Positions 1-10,009 of a DNA stretch of 34,172 nucleotides are shown here, one piece after another. The DNA comes from Candidatus Uhrbacteria bacterium (GTDB lineage Bacteria; Patescibacteriota; Patescibacteriia; JACQRZ01), in NCBI GenBank assembly GCA_016186045.1, contig JACPMJ010000030.1:1-34172 (forward strand), given 5' to 3'. Each line of letters starts with the position of its first letter. Within the stretch, counting starts at the first letter, position 1. A model generated the notes under the pieces. It did no database searches, was not told the origin of the DNA, and worked only from the letters and a program-made list of their open reading frames with translations. A program made the translations under genes and the position numbers.

Positions 1-47
1 GTCCGCCTCCGCCAGTTGGCGGATGGCGGATGACCCGAGGATCCAGA

Positions 48-76
48 AAAGAGACCTCAGAAAAAGAGGTCTCTTT
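48..76. terminator. Rho-independent (possibly bidirectional) terminator hairpin
   Basis: AAAGAGACCTC-agaaaaa-GAGGTCTCTTT, perfect 11 bp stem. Confidence 0.7.
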
Positions 77-226
77 GCTATTGATATTCGCTCACAGATA
101 CGATACACTAAGAGTGTCATTAAATCGTTAAAGAATTATTCGAACTGCTACGCTTCTTCTTGTCACTTCTGTCGAAATGGTAATGAGGATAATTTTTACT
201 GACAACTGACAACTAAATACTGATAT

Positions 227-991
227 ATGTCCGATTATTATAACGCAAAACGAACAAAAAATATCTTTGATCCAGCGTCAACGGCGCCATTTAAACTTTC
301 GCGATCAAAAGTAGAGCTGTTCCAAAATTGCAAACGGTGTTTTTATATTGACCGTCGTTTAGGCGTGGGACAGCCGCCCGGATTTCCCTTTAATCTGAAT
401 TCCGCAGTGGATCATCTCCTCAAAAAAGAGTTTGATATCCACCGTGCAAAAAATCAGGCGCATCCGCTGATGAAGACGTATGGCGTGGATGCGATCCCTT
501 TTTCTCATGAAGAATTAAACGCGTGGCGGGAAAATTTTAAGGGTGTACAATACCATCACGAGAAAACAAACTTTATTCTTACCGGAGCGGTGGATGATCT
601 CTGGAAAAATCCACAGGGGGAGTTGATCGTAGTGGATTATAAATCTACCAGTAAAGACGGAGAGGTGAATATAGATGCGGAATGGCAGGATGGGTATAAA
701 CGCCAGATGGAGTTTTACCAATGGCTGTTGCGCCACAATGGATTTGCAGTGTCTGACACCGGTTATTTCGTCTATTGTAATGGCAGGCGGGATCTGGAGG
801 CATTTGACGGAAAGCTTGAATTTGATATAAAACTTATACCGTATACGGGAGATGATGGGTGGGTAGAGAGTACGCTGGATGATATCCATGCCTGTCTTGT
901 AAGTCCACGCCTGCCGGAATACTCGCGAGAGTGCGACTATTGTCAATATCGTAAGGCGGTGAAAGAGGTGTTGGATGAGAGAGAGGGATGA
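227..991 (+). CDS. PD-(D/E)XK / RecB-family nuclease-like protein
   Basis: 254 aa ORF; N-terminal FKLSRSKVELFQNCKRCFYIDRR, GAVDDLWKNPQGELIVVDYKSTSK (D..DYK motif), C-terminal CDYCQYRK as in Cas4/RecB-like nucleases. Confidence 0.8.
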   Translation: MSDYYNAKRTKNIFDPASTAPFKLSRSKVELFQNCKRCFYIDRRLGVGQPPGFPFNLNSAVDHLLKKEFDIHRAKNQAHPLMKTYGVDAIPFSHEELNAWRENFKGVQYHHEKTNFILTGAVDDLWKNPQGELIVVDYKSTSKDGEVNIDAEWQDGYKRQMEFYQWLLRHNGFAVSDTGYFVYCNGRRDLEAFDGKLEFDIKLIPYTGDDGWVESTLDDIHACLVSPRLPEYSRECDYCQYRKAVKEVLDEREG

Positions 992-1018
992 GAGGAATAA
1001 TATCAATATAACGTTTTT

Positions 1019-1158
1019 AGGGATCGTCTGTGTCTTTTTCGCGGGTTTAAACGGCCAAGCGGGCACGGTTTTTTGTGGAGCAAAAAGAGCTGGCCGTTTA
1101 CCCGCAAAAAATCTCGCTGGGATTTTTTGCGAAAGCGAAAAGGATACAGACGATCCCT
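1019..1158. repeat. Hairpin element family F1, copy a
   Basis: 24 nt outer arms AGGGATCGTCTGTGTCTTTTTCGC / GCGAAAAGGATACAGACGATCCCT; internal CGGGTTTAAACGGCCA/TGGCCGTTTACCCG and CAAAAAATC/GATTTTTTG stems; core shared with 7845-7983. Confidence 0.85.
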
Positions 1159-1177
1159 CTGGAAGACACACACACTT

Positions 1178-2848
1178 ATGAACAAAAAAATTCTTATCGC
1201 GGCCGCATGGCCGTACGCAAACGGGTCGCTTCATTTCGGGCACGCGGCATCGCTTATTGGCGGCGACGTGCTTGCGCGCTATCATCGTCTGTGCGGAGAT
1301 GACGTTCTTTTTGTATCCGGCAGTGACTGCCATGGTACGCCTATTGCGGTGGAGGCGGACAAGCGCGGCGTACATCCGTCTCTAATTGCGGAGATATATC
1401 ATAAAGAGTTTATTGAGACACTTATTGACGGTCTTGGTTTTTCATACGACACCTACACGACCACCACCACGGAAAATCATGCGCAGACCGTGCAGGAAAT
1501 ATTTACCACCCTGTATGAAAAAGAATTGATTTACAAAAAAACCGAACAACTTCCGTATTGTATATCTTGCACGCGATTCTTACCGGACAGATACATAGAA
1601 GGCGAGTGTCCAAAATGCCACTTTGAAAACGCGCGCGGGGATCAGTGCGATAATTGCGGAGATCTTTTGGATCCACACGATCTTATCCATCCAAAGTGTA
1701 AGATTTGTGGAACTCTTCCCGAGTGGCGAGAGTCAGAGCATTTTTATCTGAAACTTTCCGTCTTTGCGGATGATCTGAAAAAATGGATTGAAAAAAGCGA
1801 GGGATGGCGCACGGAGGCGAAAAATTTTTCTATAACCATGTTAGAACAAGGGCTGCATGACAGGGCCATTACACGTGATACGGAATGGGGGATCGCTATT
1901 CCTTTATCCGGATATGAACAAAAGCGAATTTATGTCTGGTTTGAGGCGGTGTGCGGATATCTTTCCGCGAGTAAAGAGTGGGCGCAAAAAAACGGCAATC
2001 CGGACGCGTGGAAAGATTTTTGGTGTCATACGCAAAGCTTTCATTATTATGTGCATGGAAAGGATAATATTCTTTTTCATACCATCATATGGCCGGCGAT
2101 GCTTTTGGGATTTCACAAAGACTTCCATCTGCCGGATAGGATCTATTCATCCGCGTACCTGACATTGGAGAAACAGCAGTTTTCAAAGAGCAGGCATCAC
2201 GCGGTATGGCTTCCTGATTTTTTAAAAAACTTTGATGCCGAACCGTTGCGATATTTTCTTATTGCAAATGGGCCGGAGACTTCGGACGCGGATTTTTCAT
2301 GGAGTGAATATGCCGTTAAAACAAACAAGGAACTTATCGGCAATGTCGGGAATTTTATCAATAGAACATTGTCTTTGATACGCGCGAATTTCCCCGATGG
2401 CGTGCGATTGCAAAAAAACGTGGAAGAGTATCAAAATGTATTTTTAGATCATATTCGCGAGAGTTTTTCTTTGGTTGGGGCAGCGATAGAACAGGGGAAT
2501 TTTAAAGACGCAATTCGGTCAGTGTGCGCTCTTACCGACGAAGGAAATAAGTTCATCAATGACACGGCGCCATGGGTGAGCGTAAAGACGGATAAAGAAA
2601 AAACCATTGGAGATCTTGGGACGGCGGCGTATGCGATCCACTGTCTTTCAATTTTATTACAGCCATTTTTGCCGCGTTCCGCAGAAAAGATCGCGCGGGC
2701 GTTTGGCATCACCCTGTCGGAAGTATGGAAGGCGCCCGAAGATGTACTGTATGTAGCAAAAGAGGTCGAGCCATTCTATAAAAAAATAGAAGATTCAGAG
2801 GTGGAGACACAGAAGGCGTTATTGGGTGGCTTGTCATCCCAGACTTGA
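1178..2848 (+). CDS. metG: Methionyl-tRNA synthetase (internal ATG 1178 preferred over ORF start 1073)
   Basis: MNKKILIAAAWPYANGSLHFGHAAS, Zn knuckles CISC...CPKC...CDNC...CKIC, QQFSKSR (KMSKS-like); upstream ORF portion lies in hairpin F1a. Confidence 0.95.
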   Translation: MNKKILIAAAWPYANGSLHFGHAASLIGGDVLARYHRLCGDDVLFVSGSDCHGTPIAVEADKRGVHPSLIAEIYHKEFIETLIDGLGFSYDTYTTTTTENHAQTVQEIFTTLYEKELIYKKTEQLPYCISCTRFLPDRYIEGECPKCHFENARGDQCDNCGDLLDPHDLIHPKCKICGTLPEWRESEHFYLKLSVFADDLKKWIEKSEGWRTEAKNFSITMLEQGLHDRAITRDTEWGIAIPLSGYEQKRIYVWFEAVCGYLSASKEWAQKNGNPDAWKDFWCHTQSFHYYVHGKDNILFHTIIWPAMLLGFHKDFHLPDRIYSSAYLTLEKQQFSKSRHHAVWLPDFLKNFDAEPLRYFLIANGPETSDADFSWSEYAVKTNKELIGNVGNFINRTLSLIRANFPDGVRLQKNVEEYQNVFLDHIRESFSLVGAAIEQGNFKDAIRSVCALTDEGNKFINDTAPWVSVKTDKEKTIGDLGTAAYAIHCLSILLQPFLPRSAEKIARAFGITLSEVWKAPEDVLYVAKEVEPFYKKIEDSEVETQKALLGGLSSQT

Positions 2849-2891
2849 TCTGGGATCCATCTTTTCTTTCTGGATCGGACTGTCTAAAAAC

Positions 2892-2927
2892 TGTCATTCC
2901 GACCGACTGTAAGGAGCGGAGGAATCT
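2892..2927 (+). repeat. REP-type dispersed repeat
   Basis: TGTCATTCCGACCGACTGTAAGGAGCGGAGGAATCT; near-identical inverted copy at 33829-33864. Confidence 0.75.
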
Positions 2928-2935
2928 GCGTCGCT

Positions 2936-3217
2936 ATGAAAAAAACTTATTTTGTTTATATTTTATCAAATATCTCACGTACGCTGTATATTGGTATAAC
3001 AAATAATTTGAACAGACGTGTGCATGAACACACAGAAGGTCTTATTGAGGGATTTACAAAAAGATATAACATTCGATGTCTCGTATATTATGAAGAATAC
3101 GATGATGTTCGAGAGGCGATCACTCGTGAAAAACAACTGAAATCATGGAATCGAAATAAAAAATGTCTTCTTATTGAGCGTTCTAATCCTGGTTGGCAAG
3201 AACTTTCATTGATGTGA
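2936..3217 (+). CDS. GIY-YIG domain endonuclease (UPF0213-like)
   Basis: YFVYILSNISRTLYIGITNNLNRRVHEH...REKQLKSWNRNKK. Confidence 0.92.
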   Translation: MKKTYFVYILSNISRTLYIGITNNLNRRVHEHTEGLIEGFTKRYNIRCLVYYEEYDDVREAITREKQLKSWNRNKKCLLIERSNPGWQELSLM

Positions 3218-3286
3218 GTAGATCCCTCCACGGAATTTATCCCGAGTACCCTCGAGGGAGTCGGGATGACAAAGAAATAATTTTTT

Positions 3287-4433
<1,147 letters not shown>

Positions 4434-4550
4434 AAAGGTACTTCAGATGTTCTTTACATATAAGCAGTATTCCTTCTTTTAGAAGGAAAATAGTGTATTT
4501 GTAAGAATATTACCTGATTTATTCAGGGGAGCAAGAGTAGAAAGGAAGCC

Positions 4551-5183
4551 ATGAAAAAGGAGAGAAGCGAGATGGCAGTTCAGAAGAAGAGCAATGTCCC
4601 CCTGGAAGAAACGCGGAAGAGAGCGACCGTTCTCACGCGTCAGCGCGAGACGGTTCTGATCTCTATCCCAAAGGCGAGGCTTCTGGGACTTCCGGAAGTA
4701 GACGTGGACAAAGAAAAGAGGGACTATGAACACAGGAAGGAGGCGGAGCGCCGAGGTCTCATCGCGAACGCCTACCGACCGCGGCCGGACACGGGATACT
4801 GCGTCATTGAGAATGCACAGGAGGTGTCTCTCCAGAATTTCCTGATACAACTCATGTCCGTGGGACTCTATTACTGCGGAGGCAAGGTAGAGTCATGGCT
4901 GCGTGACGATCGTCTTATGTACAAGACGATTCTTGAGTTCTCAAGGGATCAGACAAAGGAACAACAAATCTCGCGGATGGTGAGGGACGAGTTCTCTCGC
5001 TATGTCTTCAGTGTTTTCGTCTGGGCAAACTGGCGATTCCGAGACGAGGAGCTTGGTCACGAAGGTGGCCAGTATCGTCTGGATACCATCAACTGTCCGG
5101 ACTCAAAACGAATGGAGGAGAACGAGAAGCCCGAGAGGTACCTCAACCTCAAAGGAAATACCTACGAGATTGTCGAGGGATAA
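4551..5183 (+). CDS. Uncharacterised 210 aa protein
   Basis: ORF with upstream promoter, AAAGGAAGCC before ATG and a downstream terminator; no family recognised. Confidence 0.75.
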   Translation: MKKERSEMAVQKKSNVPLEETRKRATVLTRQRETVLISIPKARLLGLPEVDVDKEKRDYEHRKEAERRGLIANAYRPRPDTGYCVIENAQEVSLQNFLIQLMSVGLYYCGGKVESWLRDDRLMYKTILEFSRDQTKEQQISRMVRDEFSRYVFSVFVWANWRFRDEELGHEGGQYRLDTINCPDSKRMEENEKPERYLNLKGNTYEIVEG

Positions 5184-5221
5184 CTCACTGCCAAGCTAAG
5201 CGGACACAATAGTCCGCATCC

Positions 5222-5268
5222 AAAGCCCGAGGAAGCCCACAAGCATATTCCTCGGGCTTCCTTATTTT
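5222..5268 (+). terminator. Rho-independent terminator of ORF 4551
   Basis: AGCCCGAGGAA...TTCCTCGGGCT followed by T-rich tract. Confidence 0.8.
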
Positions 5269-5337
5269 AAAAATTTGGATTATGAAACTGTGGTTTATCA
5301 TTGAATTGTCATTCTCACAAATTCGCCAGCCGGTGGA

Positions 5338-6762
5338 CTAGGATGACAACTCTTCCGAGGTATCTTTTTTTAGAAGAACAATATATGGTCCCAATATTTT
5401 TTGCGTTTCTTTCAACGATCCTACGCCGAGAAGTTCCTTTATGTCAATATCCGCAGTGTTGAGCCATGCAGGAGGCGGCATGCCTTCTTGGAGCGTAAAA
5501 AGATGCGCAAGAAATGTTGTGGCATACGCGCCTTTTTTCAAATCAAAAGAAATCGCGACTCCTTCCGGCGTGCTTTTTACCACATGGATTAGTGGTTTGA
5601 TACGCGTGTCAACACTGCGCGGCGAGAGTCTGATATACGGAAATGGCCGAAGATTTTCTCCAAAATTGTTTGGCACCTCGTCGCCATCCAAAAATGCGCG
5701 ATACAATAACTGCTCTTCTTTTTTATAGGTCAGTATCAGCGGCAGAGTGGCGGTACAATTTCTGCCTCCTGACGCGCACTGCGAAAGAACGCGGTTAAAC
5801 ACATAGCTTGCGTACGCGTACGCCCAGAATTTGATTTGGTCCGGCATGGTATTGAGCGCACCGATGGTATCTTGCGGATTTTTTTGCAAATAGCTGATCA
5901 TGGCACGCTCATATCGGAATGAGTAGGGAACGCAGGCAAAAAGTTTTTCAAGTATCTCCCAATTCCCATAGTTTTCTTCCGCTTCTTGCCGCAGATGCTG
6001 GAAATAGGGAAGATCATGTGGCCCGGTTTCACAGAGATATGACCGCAACGCCCCTTCATAATCTCCTTGAAAAAGATAGAGCCCCCATACGTGCGTGAGA
6101 AGCCGGTTACCAAACCGTTGAAGCCAGAAAAAGTTCCAAAATCCATTTTTTTCAAGGTCATGAATTTTTTGCGCGATCTCCTCCTCATTGACCTTATGTT
6201 CCGTGCGCACAAGAATAGTAAATCTGTTTCCCTGCAATTGGCCGATTGAAATGGCGCCTTTTTCTAATCTGGCATTTTTTAAGAAAAAGTGAGTCGCAGG
6301 AATTTTTTCAAGCACTTCAAGAGGAATGCCATGAATGCTGACGCGCTGAGATGTGAGCGCGTACGCATCCTTGATGCCCGCGCTGTGTATTGATTTTTTT
6401 TCCACGGCAAGAAACCGCGCAAGCTCGCGCTCTGCTTCCATTGTCGCAATGCCTACTTTTACAAGATCGGTAATGATTGTTTTGCCAGAGCCGCGGTCGT
6501 GTGAAAAAAGAGGGGCGGGCTCCACAGTGCAGACAGTAGCGTCCGTTTGTATTTCTTCAACGATAAAATCAAACGGATGGTATTTGATATATCCGAGCGG
6601 AAGGTGTTTTGCAGGTAGGAAAATACCGATTCGCTCGAGAATATCTTGTGAAGCAGTATGTTCTTGCTGGATAAAAAATTCCGGATGATCCTTTTTTATT
6701 TCTTCGAAATGTTTTTGTTCGTCTTGAAAATGTTCAAAAAGCATGCGATCAGCATCTTGCAT
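5338..6762 (-). CDS. truD: tRNA pseudouridine(13) synthase TruD
   Basis: FIVEEI, SAGIKDAYALTSQRVSI, GNRFTILVR, FWLQRFGNR. Confidence 0.88.
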   Translation of the reverse strand: MQDADRMLFEHFQDEQKHFEEIKKDHPEFFIQQEHTASQDILERIGIFLPAKHLPLGYIKYHPFDFIVEEIQTDATVCTVEPAPLFSHDRGSGKTIITDLVKVGIATMEAERELARFLAVEKKSIHSAGIKDAYALTSQRVSIHGIPLEVLEKIPATHFFLKNARLEKGAISIGQLQGNRFTILVRTEHKVNEEEIAQKIHDLEKNGFWNFFWLQRFGNRLLTHVWGLYLFQGDYEGALRSYLCETGPHDLPYFQHLRQEAEENYGNWEILEKLFACVPYSFRYERAMISYLQKNPQDTIGALNTMPDQIKFWAYAYASYVFNRVLSQCASGGRNCTATLPLILTYKKEEQLLYRAFLDGDEVPNNFGENLRPFPYIRLSPRSVDTRIKPLIHVVKSTPEGVAISFDLKKGAYATTFLAHLFTLQEGMPPPAWLNTADIDIKELLGVGSLKETQKILGPYIVLLKKDTSEELSS

Positions 6763-6777
6763 AGATAGGCTCTAGTA

Positions 6778-7821
6778 TTAAAGTATCAGCATCGCGTCCC
6801 CAAAACTATAAAATCGATAGTTCTTTTGTATCGCCTCGTGATATGCGGAGAGGATGAAGTCTTTTCCTCCTGTATGTTTCCATTCCGTAAAGGCGCACAC
6901 AAGCAAAAGAAGCGTAGACTGGGGAAGATGAAAGTTTGTAATCATCCCTGTTACTATCTTAAAACAAAATCCGGGATAAATAAAGAGGTTCACATCTTTT
7001 TCACCCGCATGGAGAATGCCATGGCGATCCGCAAAGCTTTCAAGTACGCGCACGCTTGTAGTGCCTACGCAGATGATTCTGCGTTTTTTCTTTTTTGCCG
7101 TGTTGATGAGCTTTGCAGTTTTTTTTGAAAGTATCGCATATTCCGGATGCATGACGTGATGCGTGATGTCATCCGTGCGAATAGGAGAAAATGTTCCCGG
7201 CCCTACGTGAAGTGTCACTTCACAAAAGGATACACCCTTTTTACGGAGTTTTGCCAGAAGCGGCTTTGTGAAATGAAATCCCGCCGTGGGGGCGGCGACC
7301 GACCCCTCGTGTTTTGCGTAGACGGTTTGATATTTTTTTAGATCGGAAATCTGGTGAACATAGGGTGGTGTTGGCGCACTTCCCACTATATGAAGTGCGC
7401 GGCGCAGTGCCACTCCTTTTTTATTAAACTCAATCTCCCAGACGTATTCTTTATTACAAGCGGAAAGCGTTGCAGTAAGATTTGGTACGCCATTGATAAT
7501 TATTTTTTTACCAATGTCGTGCACTCGTATGTGTTTTAGAAGCGCGCTCCAGCGATTTTCTGTGAGTTGGCGCACAAGAAGAATTTCCACCGCACCTTCG
7601 GTTTCTTTTTTTCCATAGAGCCGCGCCGGAATGACCTTTGAATTATTAAAAACCAATACATCTCCGCGCTGGAGAAAAGAAAGGATATCAAAAAAATACA
7701 TATGTCGAATGTCGGAATTTTTTGTCTCAAGAACCATGAGGCGCGAATGATCCCGCGGGCGGATGGGTGTCTGCGCGATGCGTTCTTTGGGAAGGTGATA
7801 GGAAAATTCAGAGAGGCGCAT
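6778..7821 (-). CDS. queA: S-adenosylmethionine:tRNA ribosyltransferase-isomerase
   Basis: FSYHLPKERIAQTPIRPRDHSRLMVL, FNNSKVIPARLYG, AAPTAGFHFT, LHVGPGTFSPIR, NFHLPQSTLLLLV. Confidence 0.96.
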   Translation of the reverse strand: MRLSEFSYHLPKERIAQTPIRPRDHSRLMVLETKNSDIRHMYFFDILSFLQRGDVLVFNNSKVIPARLYGKKETEGAVEILLVRQLTENRWSALLKHIRVHDIGKKIIINGVPNLTATLSACNKEYVWEIEFNKKGVALRRALHIVGSAPTPPYVHQISDLKKYQTVYAKHEGSVAAPTAGFHFTKPLLAKLRKKGVSFCEVTLHVGPGTFSPIRTDDITHHVMHPEYAILSKKTAKLINTAKKKKRRIICVGTTSVRVLESFADRHGILHAGEKDVNLFIYPGFCFKIVTGMITNFHLPQSTLLLLVCAFTEWKHTGGKDFILSAYHEAIQKNYRFYSFGDAMLIL

Positions 7822-7844
7822 AGATAATAAGAAAAAACGTAGTG

Positions 7845-7983
7845 AGGGATTTCCGTATTCCTTTTCACGGGTTTAAACGGCCAAGCGGGCATGGTTTTTG
7901 CGAATCAAAAGAGCTGGCCGTTTACCCGCAAAAAATCTCGCTGGGATTTTTTGCGAAAGTGAAAAGGAATACGGAAGTCCCCT
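7845..7983. repeat. Hairpin element family F1, copy b
   Basis: Core near-identical to 1019-1158; outer arms AGGGATTTCCGTATTCCTTTTCAC / GTGAAAAGGAATACGGAAGTCCCCT differ from copy a but pair with each other. Confidence 0.85.
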
Positions 7984-8029
7984 GATGGAATGTATACTGT
8001 ATATCCTATCTTAAATGACAGAAATTAAA

Positions 8030-8056
8030 AATCCCCTTGACGCTAAGTAGGGGATT
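8030..8056 (-). terminator. Terminator of ORF 8055-8981
   Basis: Minus strand AATCCCC...GGGGATT followed by TTTAATTT. Confidence 0.65.
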
Positions 8057-8981
8057 ACGCGGCCGAGGACTCTTCACTGTTCTCGGTGTTTTCAGAGTTT
8101 TCTCGATGCGCATGTTCTTGGTGTTCTTGCATTGTCAGTCCTCTGATGATGAGTTCAATGAACTGTTGTGTAGAAATCGTCTGGGTAGATTTACTGATGA
8201 TTGTAGAGAGCTTCCTTTGCGATTCCCGGAGTTTTGCGCGTTCTACTCTGAATCCCTCAATCTCCGCTTTGAGTGCGGTGATGTACTCTTCGCGACACTC
8301 ATTGGAGTGTGCGTCAAGCTCCGCGGCGAGGTCAGAGATGAGTTCGTGCATATCTTCGAACTCCTGCATCCAGTTCGGGAAGAACTCTAGGGCTTTCTCT
8401 TTGAATTCCAAAAAGAGCAATGCCTGATTCACCGGAAAAGAGACGCCATCTTTGAATTGATCCGTAAGTTGGATATACTTGTATTGCGTGTTTTGGATGT
8501 CTTTCCGCTCTCGTATCCTCCAAAGATTAATTATCTTTTCGTGTTCGGAGACAACACAGGGAAAGTTGAGAAATCCTCCGAGTGGAATTGAGATAGCAAT
8601 GACGCCGGGCGGAAGTTCGGTGTGCAAGACGCGCCAACGCGGAACAATGATTTCCCTAAGAAGAGATTTGTTTTCCGGATCGAGGAAGTAGAGAGAATTA
8701 AACCCTATGAAGCTGCGATGCCACCATTTTTGCGCGACTTTTTCCAGAGTATCCCAGAAAAATGCCGTGAGAATGGCAGTGGAAAAAATCAGGAGCAATC
8801 CTTTTGTGTTTGCCGCGATGTTTTGATTTACTACGATTTGCAAGTAAATCAGTGCGACCAGAACCACTGACACAAACCGTATTTCCACATCCTCAAGCGG
8901 CTGGTACCTCTTCTTTGACAGGGGACGTTTGGAAGCGGTTCCTACATAGGATCCCATAGGAATCGTAGTAGCTGCACTCAT
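8055..8981 (-). CDS. Uncharacterised membrane-anchored protein, 308 aa
   Basis: Long ORF with two hydrophobic segments (VSVVLVALIYLQIVV; GLLLIFSTAILTAFF) and a charged C-terminus; own terminator and upstream operator-like palindrome. Confidence 0.75.
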   Translation of the reverse strand: MSAATTIPMGSYVGTASKRPLSKKRYQPLEDVEIRFVSVVLVALIYLQIVVNQNIAANTKGLLLIFSTAILTAFFWDTLEKVAQKWWHRSFIGFNSLYFLDPENKSLLREIIVPRWRVLHTELPPGVIAISIPLGGFLNFPCVVSEHEKIINLWRIRERKDIQNTQYKYIQLTDQFKDGVSFPVNQALLFLEFKEKALEFFPNWMQEFEDMHELISDLAAELDAHSNECREEYITALKAEIEGFRVERAKLRESQRKLSTIISKSTQTISTQQFIELIIRGLTMQEHQEHAHRENSENTENSEESSAA

Positions 8982-9007
8982 ACGCCTACTCCTTTCAAGA
9001 TATCCTT

Positions 9008-9028
9008 GTGGATATGTATAGTATCCAC
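9008..9028 (-). promoter_or_regulatory. Operator-like inverted repeat overlapping the candidate -10 of ORF 8055-8981
   Basis: GTGGATA-tgtatag-TATCCAC, perfect 7 bp arms; minus strand TTTACA-N18-TATACA candidate. Confidence 0.45.
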
Positions 9029-9144
9029 GCTTTGCCAGTGTAAAGTGAATGAAATGAACCGTGTGGAAACCTTATATAATTTCGTTAAAAATGTCAAGAG
9101 ATGAGATATTGTTTGAGATATTGGGCCTAAAATTAGAGATCCAC

Positions 9145-9173
9145 TTGACATGTGAACGATCGTCCACTATACT
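9145..9173 (+). promoter_or_regulatory. lexA promoter with embedded LexA-box-like operator
   Basis: TTGACA-N17-TATACT; spacer contains GAACGATCGTCC (9154-9165), one mismatch from GAAC-N4-GTTC. Confidence 0.7.
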
Positions 9174-9204
9174 GTAATCAGTACTGAGAACTAAGTACTG
9201 ATAT

Positions 9205-9783
9205 ATGCCCAGATCACCAATAGAATATCTTGCGGAACTTAAACTATTTTATCGAGAGGAGGCGCGCATGCCAAGCTTTTCAGAAATGCTCGGCCTGTTT
9301 GGCGTAAAATCAAAAAATGCGGTCTCACGCATTGTGCATGAACTTACACAGAACAAACTGATTCGCCGTGATACAAAGGGGCGGCTACTTCCCGGTCATT
9401 CTTTTCTTGGTATTAAAGTACTCGGTTTTATAGAAGCGGGATTTCCGGCGCCGGCGGAAGAACAGCTTGTGGATACCATTACACTGGATGAGTATCTCGT
9501 GCAAAATCATCGAGATACGTTTATGCTGAAGGTATCCGGAGACTCTATGATTGATGCGGGTATTCAACCTGGTGATTTAGTATTACTTGAGCGTGGCAGA
9601 GCGGCGCGGAATGGGGATATTGTCGTTGCGGAAATTGATCATCAGTGGACGATGAAATATTATGAAAAACGGAATGGCAAAGTGCGGCTGGTGCCGGCAA
9701 ACAAGCGGTATAAGGCGATCATTCCCAAAGAACGTTTGCTCATCTCTGGCGTTGTGATTGCCGTAGTTCGGAAATATCGGTGA
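9205..9783 (+). CDS. lexA: LexA-family SOS repressor
   Basis: N-terminal wHTH; FIEAGFPAPA (Ala-Gly cleavage site); LKVSGDSMIDAGIQPGD (Ser) and WTMKYYEK (Lys) of S24 fold. Confidence 0.95.
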   Translation: MPRSPIEYLAELKLFYREEARMPSFSEMLGLFGVKSKNAVSRIVHELTQNKLIRRDTKGRLLPGHSFLGIKVLGFIEAGFPAPAEEQLVDTITLDEYLVQNHRDTFMLKVSGDSMIDAGIQPGDLVLLERGRAARNGDIVVAEIDHQWTMKYYEKRNGKVRLVPANKRYKAIIPKERLLISGVVIAVVRKYR

Positions 9784-9894
9784 AATCAGTACTCAGTACT
9801 CAGTACTCAGTTGTCAGTTCGCGGTTTACTTCCTTGCTCTTTTTTGTTTTCCTTGGTATAGTAAAGAGAACGTAAGATTATTTTTTATTCCCAT

Positions 9895-10008
9895 ATGGCA
9901 AAGAAACCGTATATCAAAATAACAACCGGCATAAAACTGCCAAAGCTGAAACGGCATACAAAAAAAGCATCAGATAAAACTCTTATTCCCCGCAAACACA
10001 GACGGTAA
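9895..10008 (+). CDS. Small basic protein (37 aa), not in the supplied ORF track
   Basis: MAKKPYIKITTGIKLPKLKRHTKKASDKTLIPRKHRR; ends 1 nt before ORF 10010. Confidence 0.45.
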   Translation: MAKKPYIKITTGIKLPKLKRHTKKASDKTLIPRKHRR

Positions 10009-10009
10009 C

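Noticed and set aside
515-1375. 286 aa minus-strand ORF
   Set aside because: Antisense to the nuclease gene, hairpin F1a and metG; no recognisable protein features.
2936-3217. Group I intron homing endonuclease
   Set aside because: The GIY-YIG ORF is of the small stand-alone UPF0213 type, and no intron or split host gene is visible.
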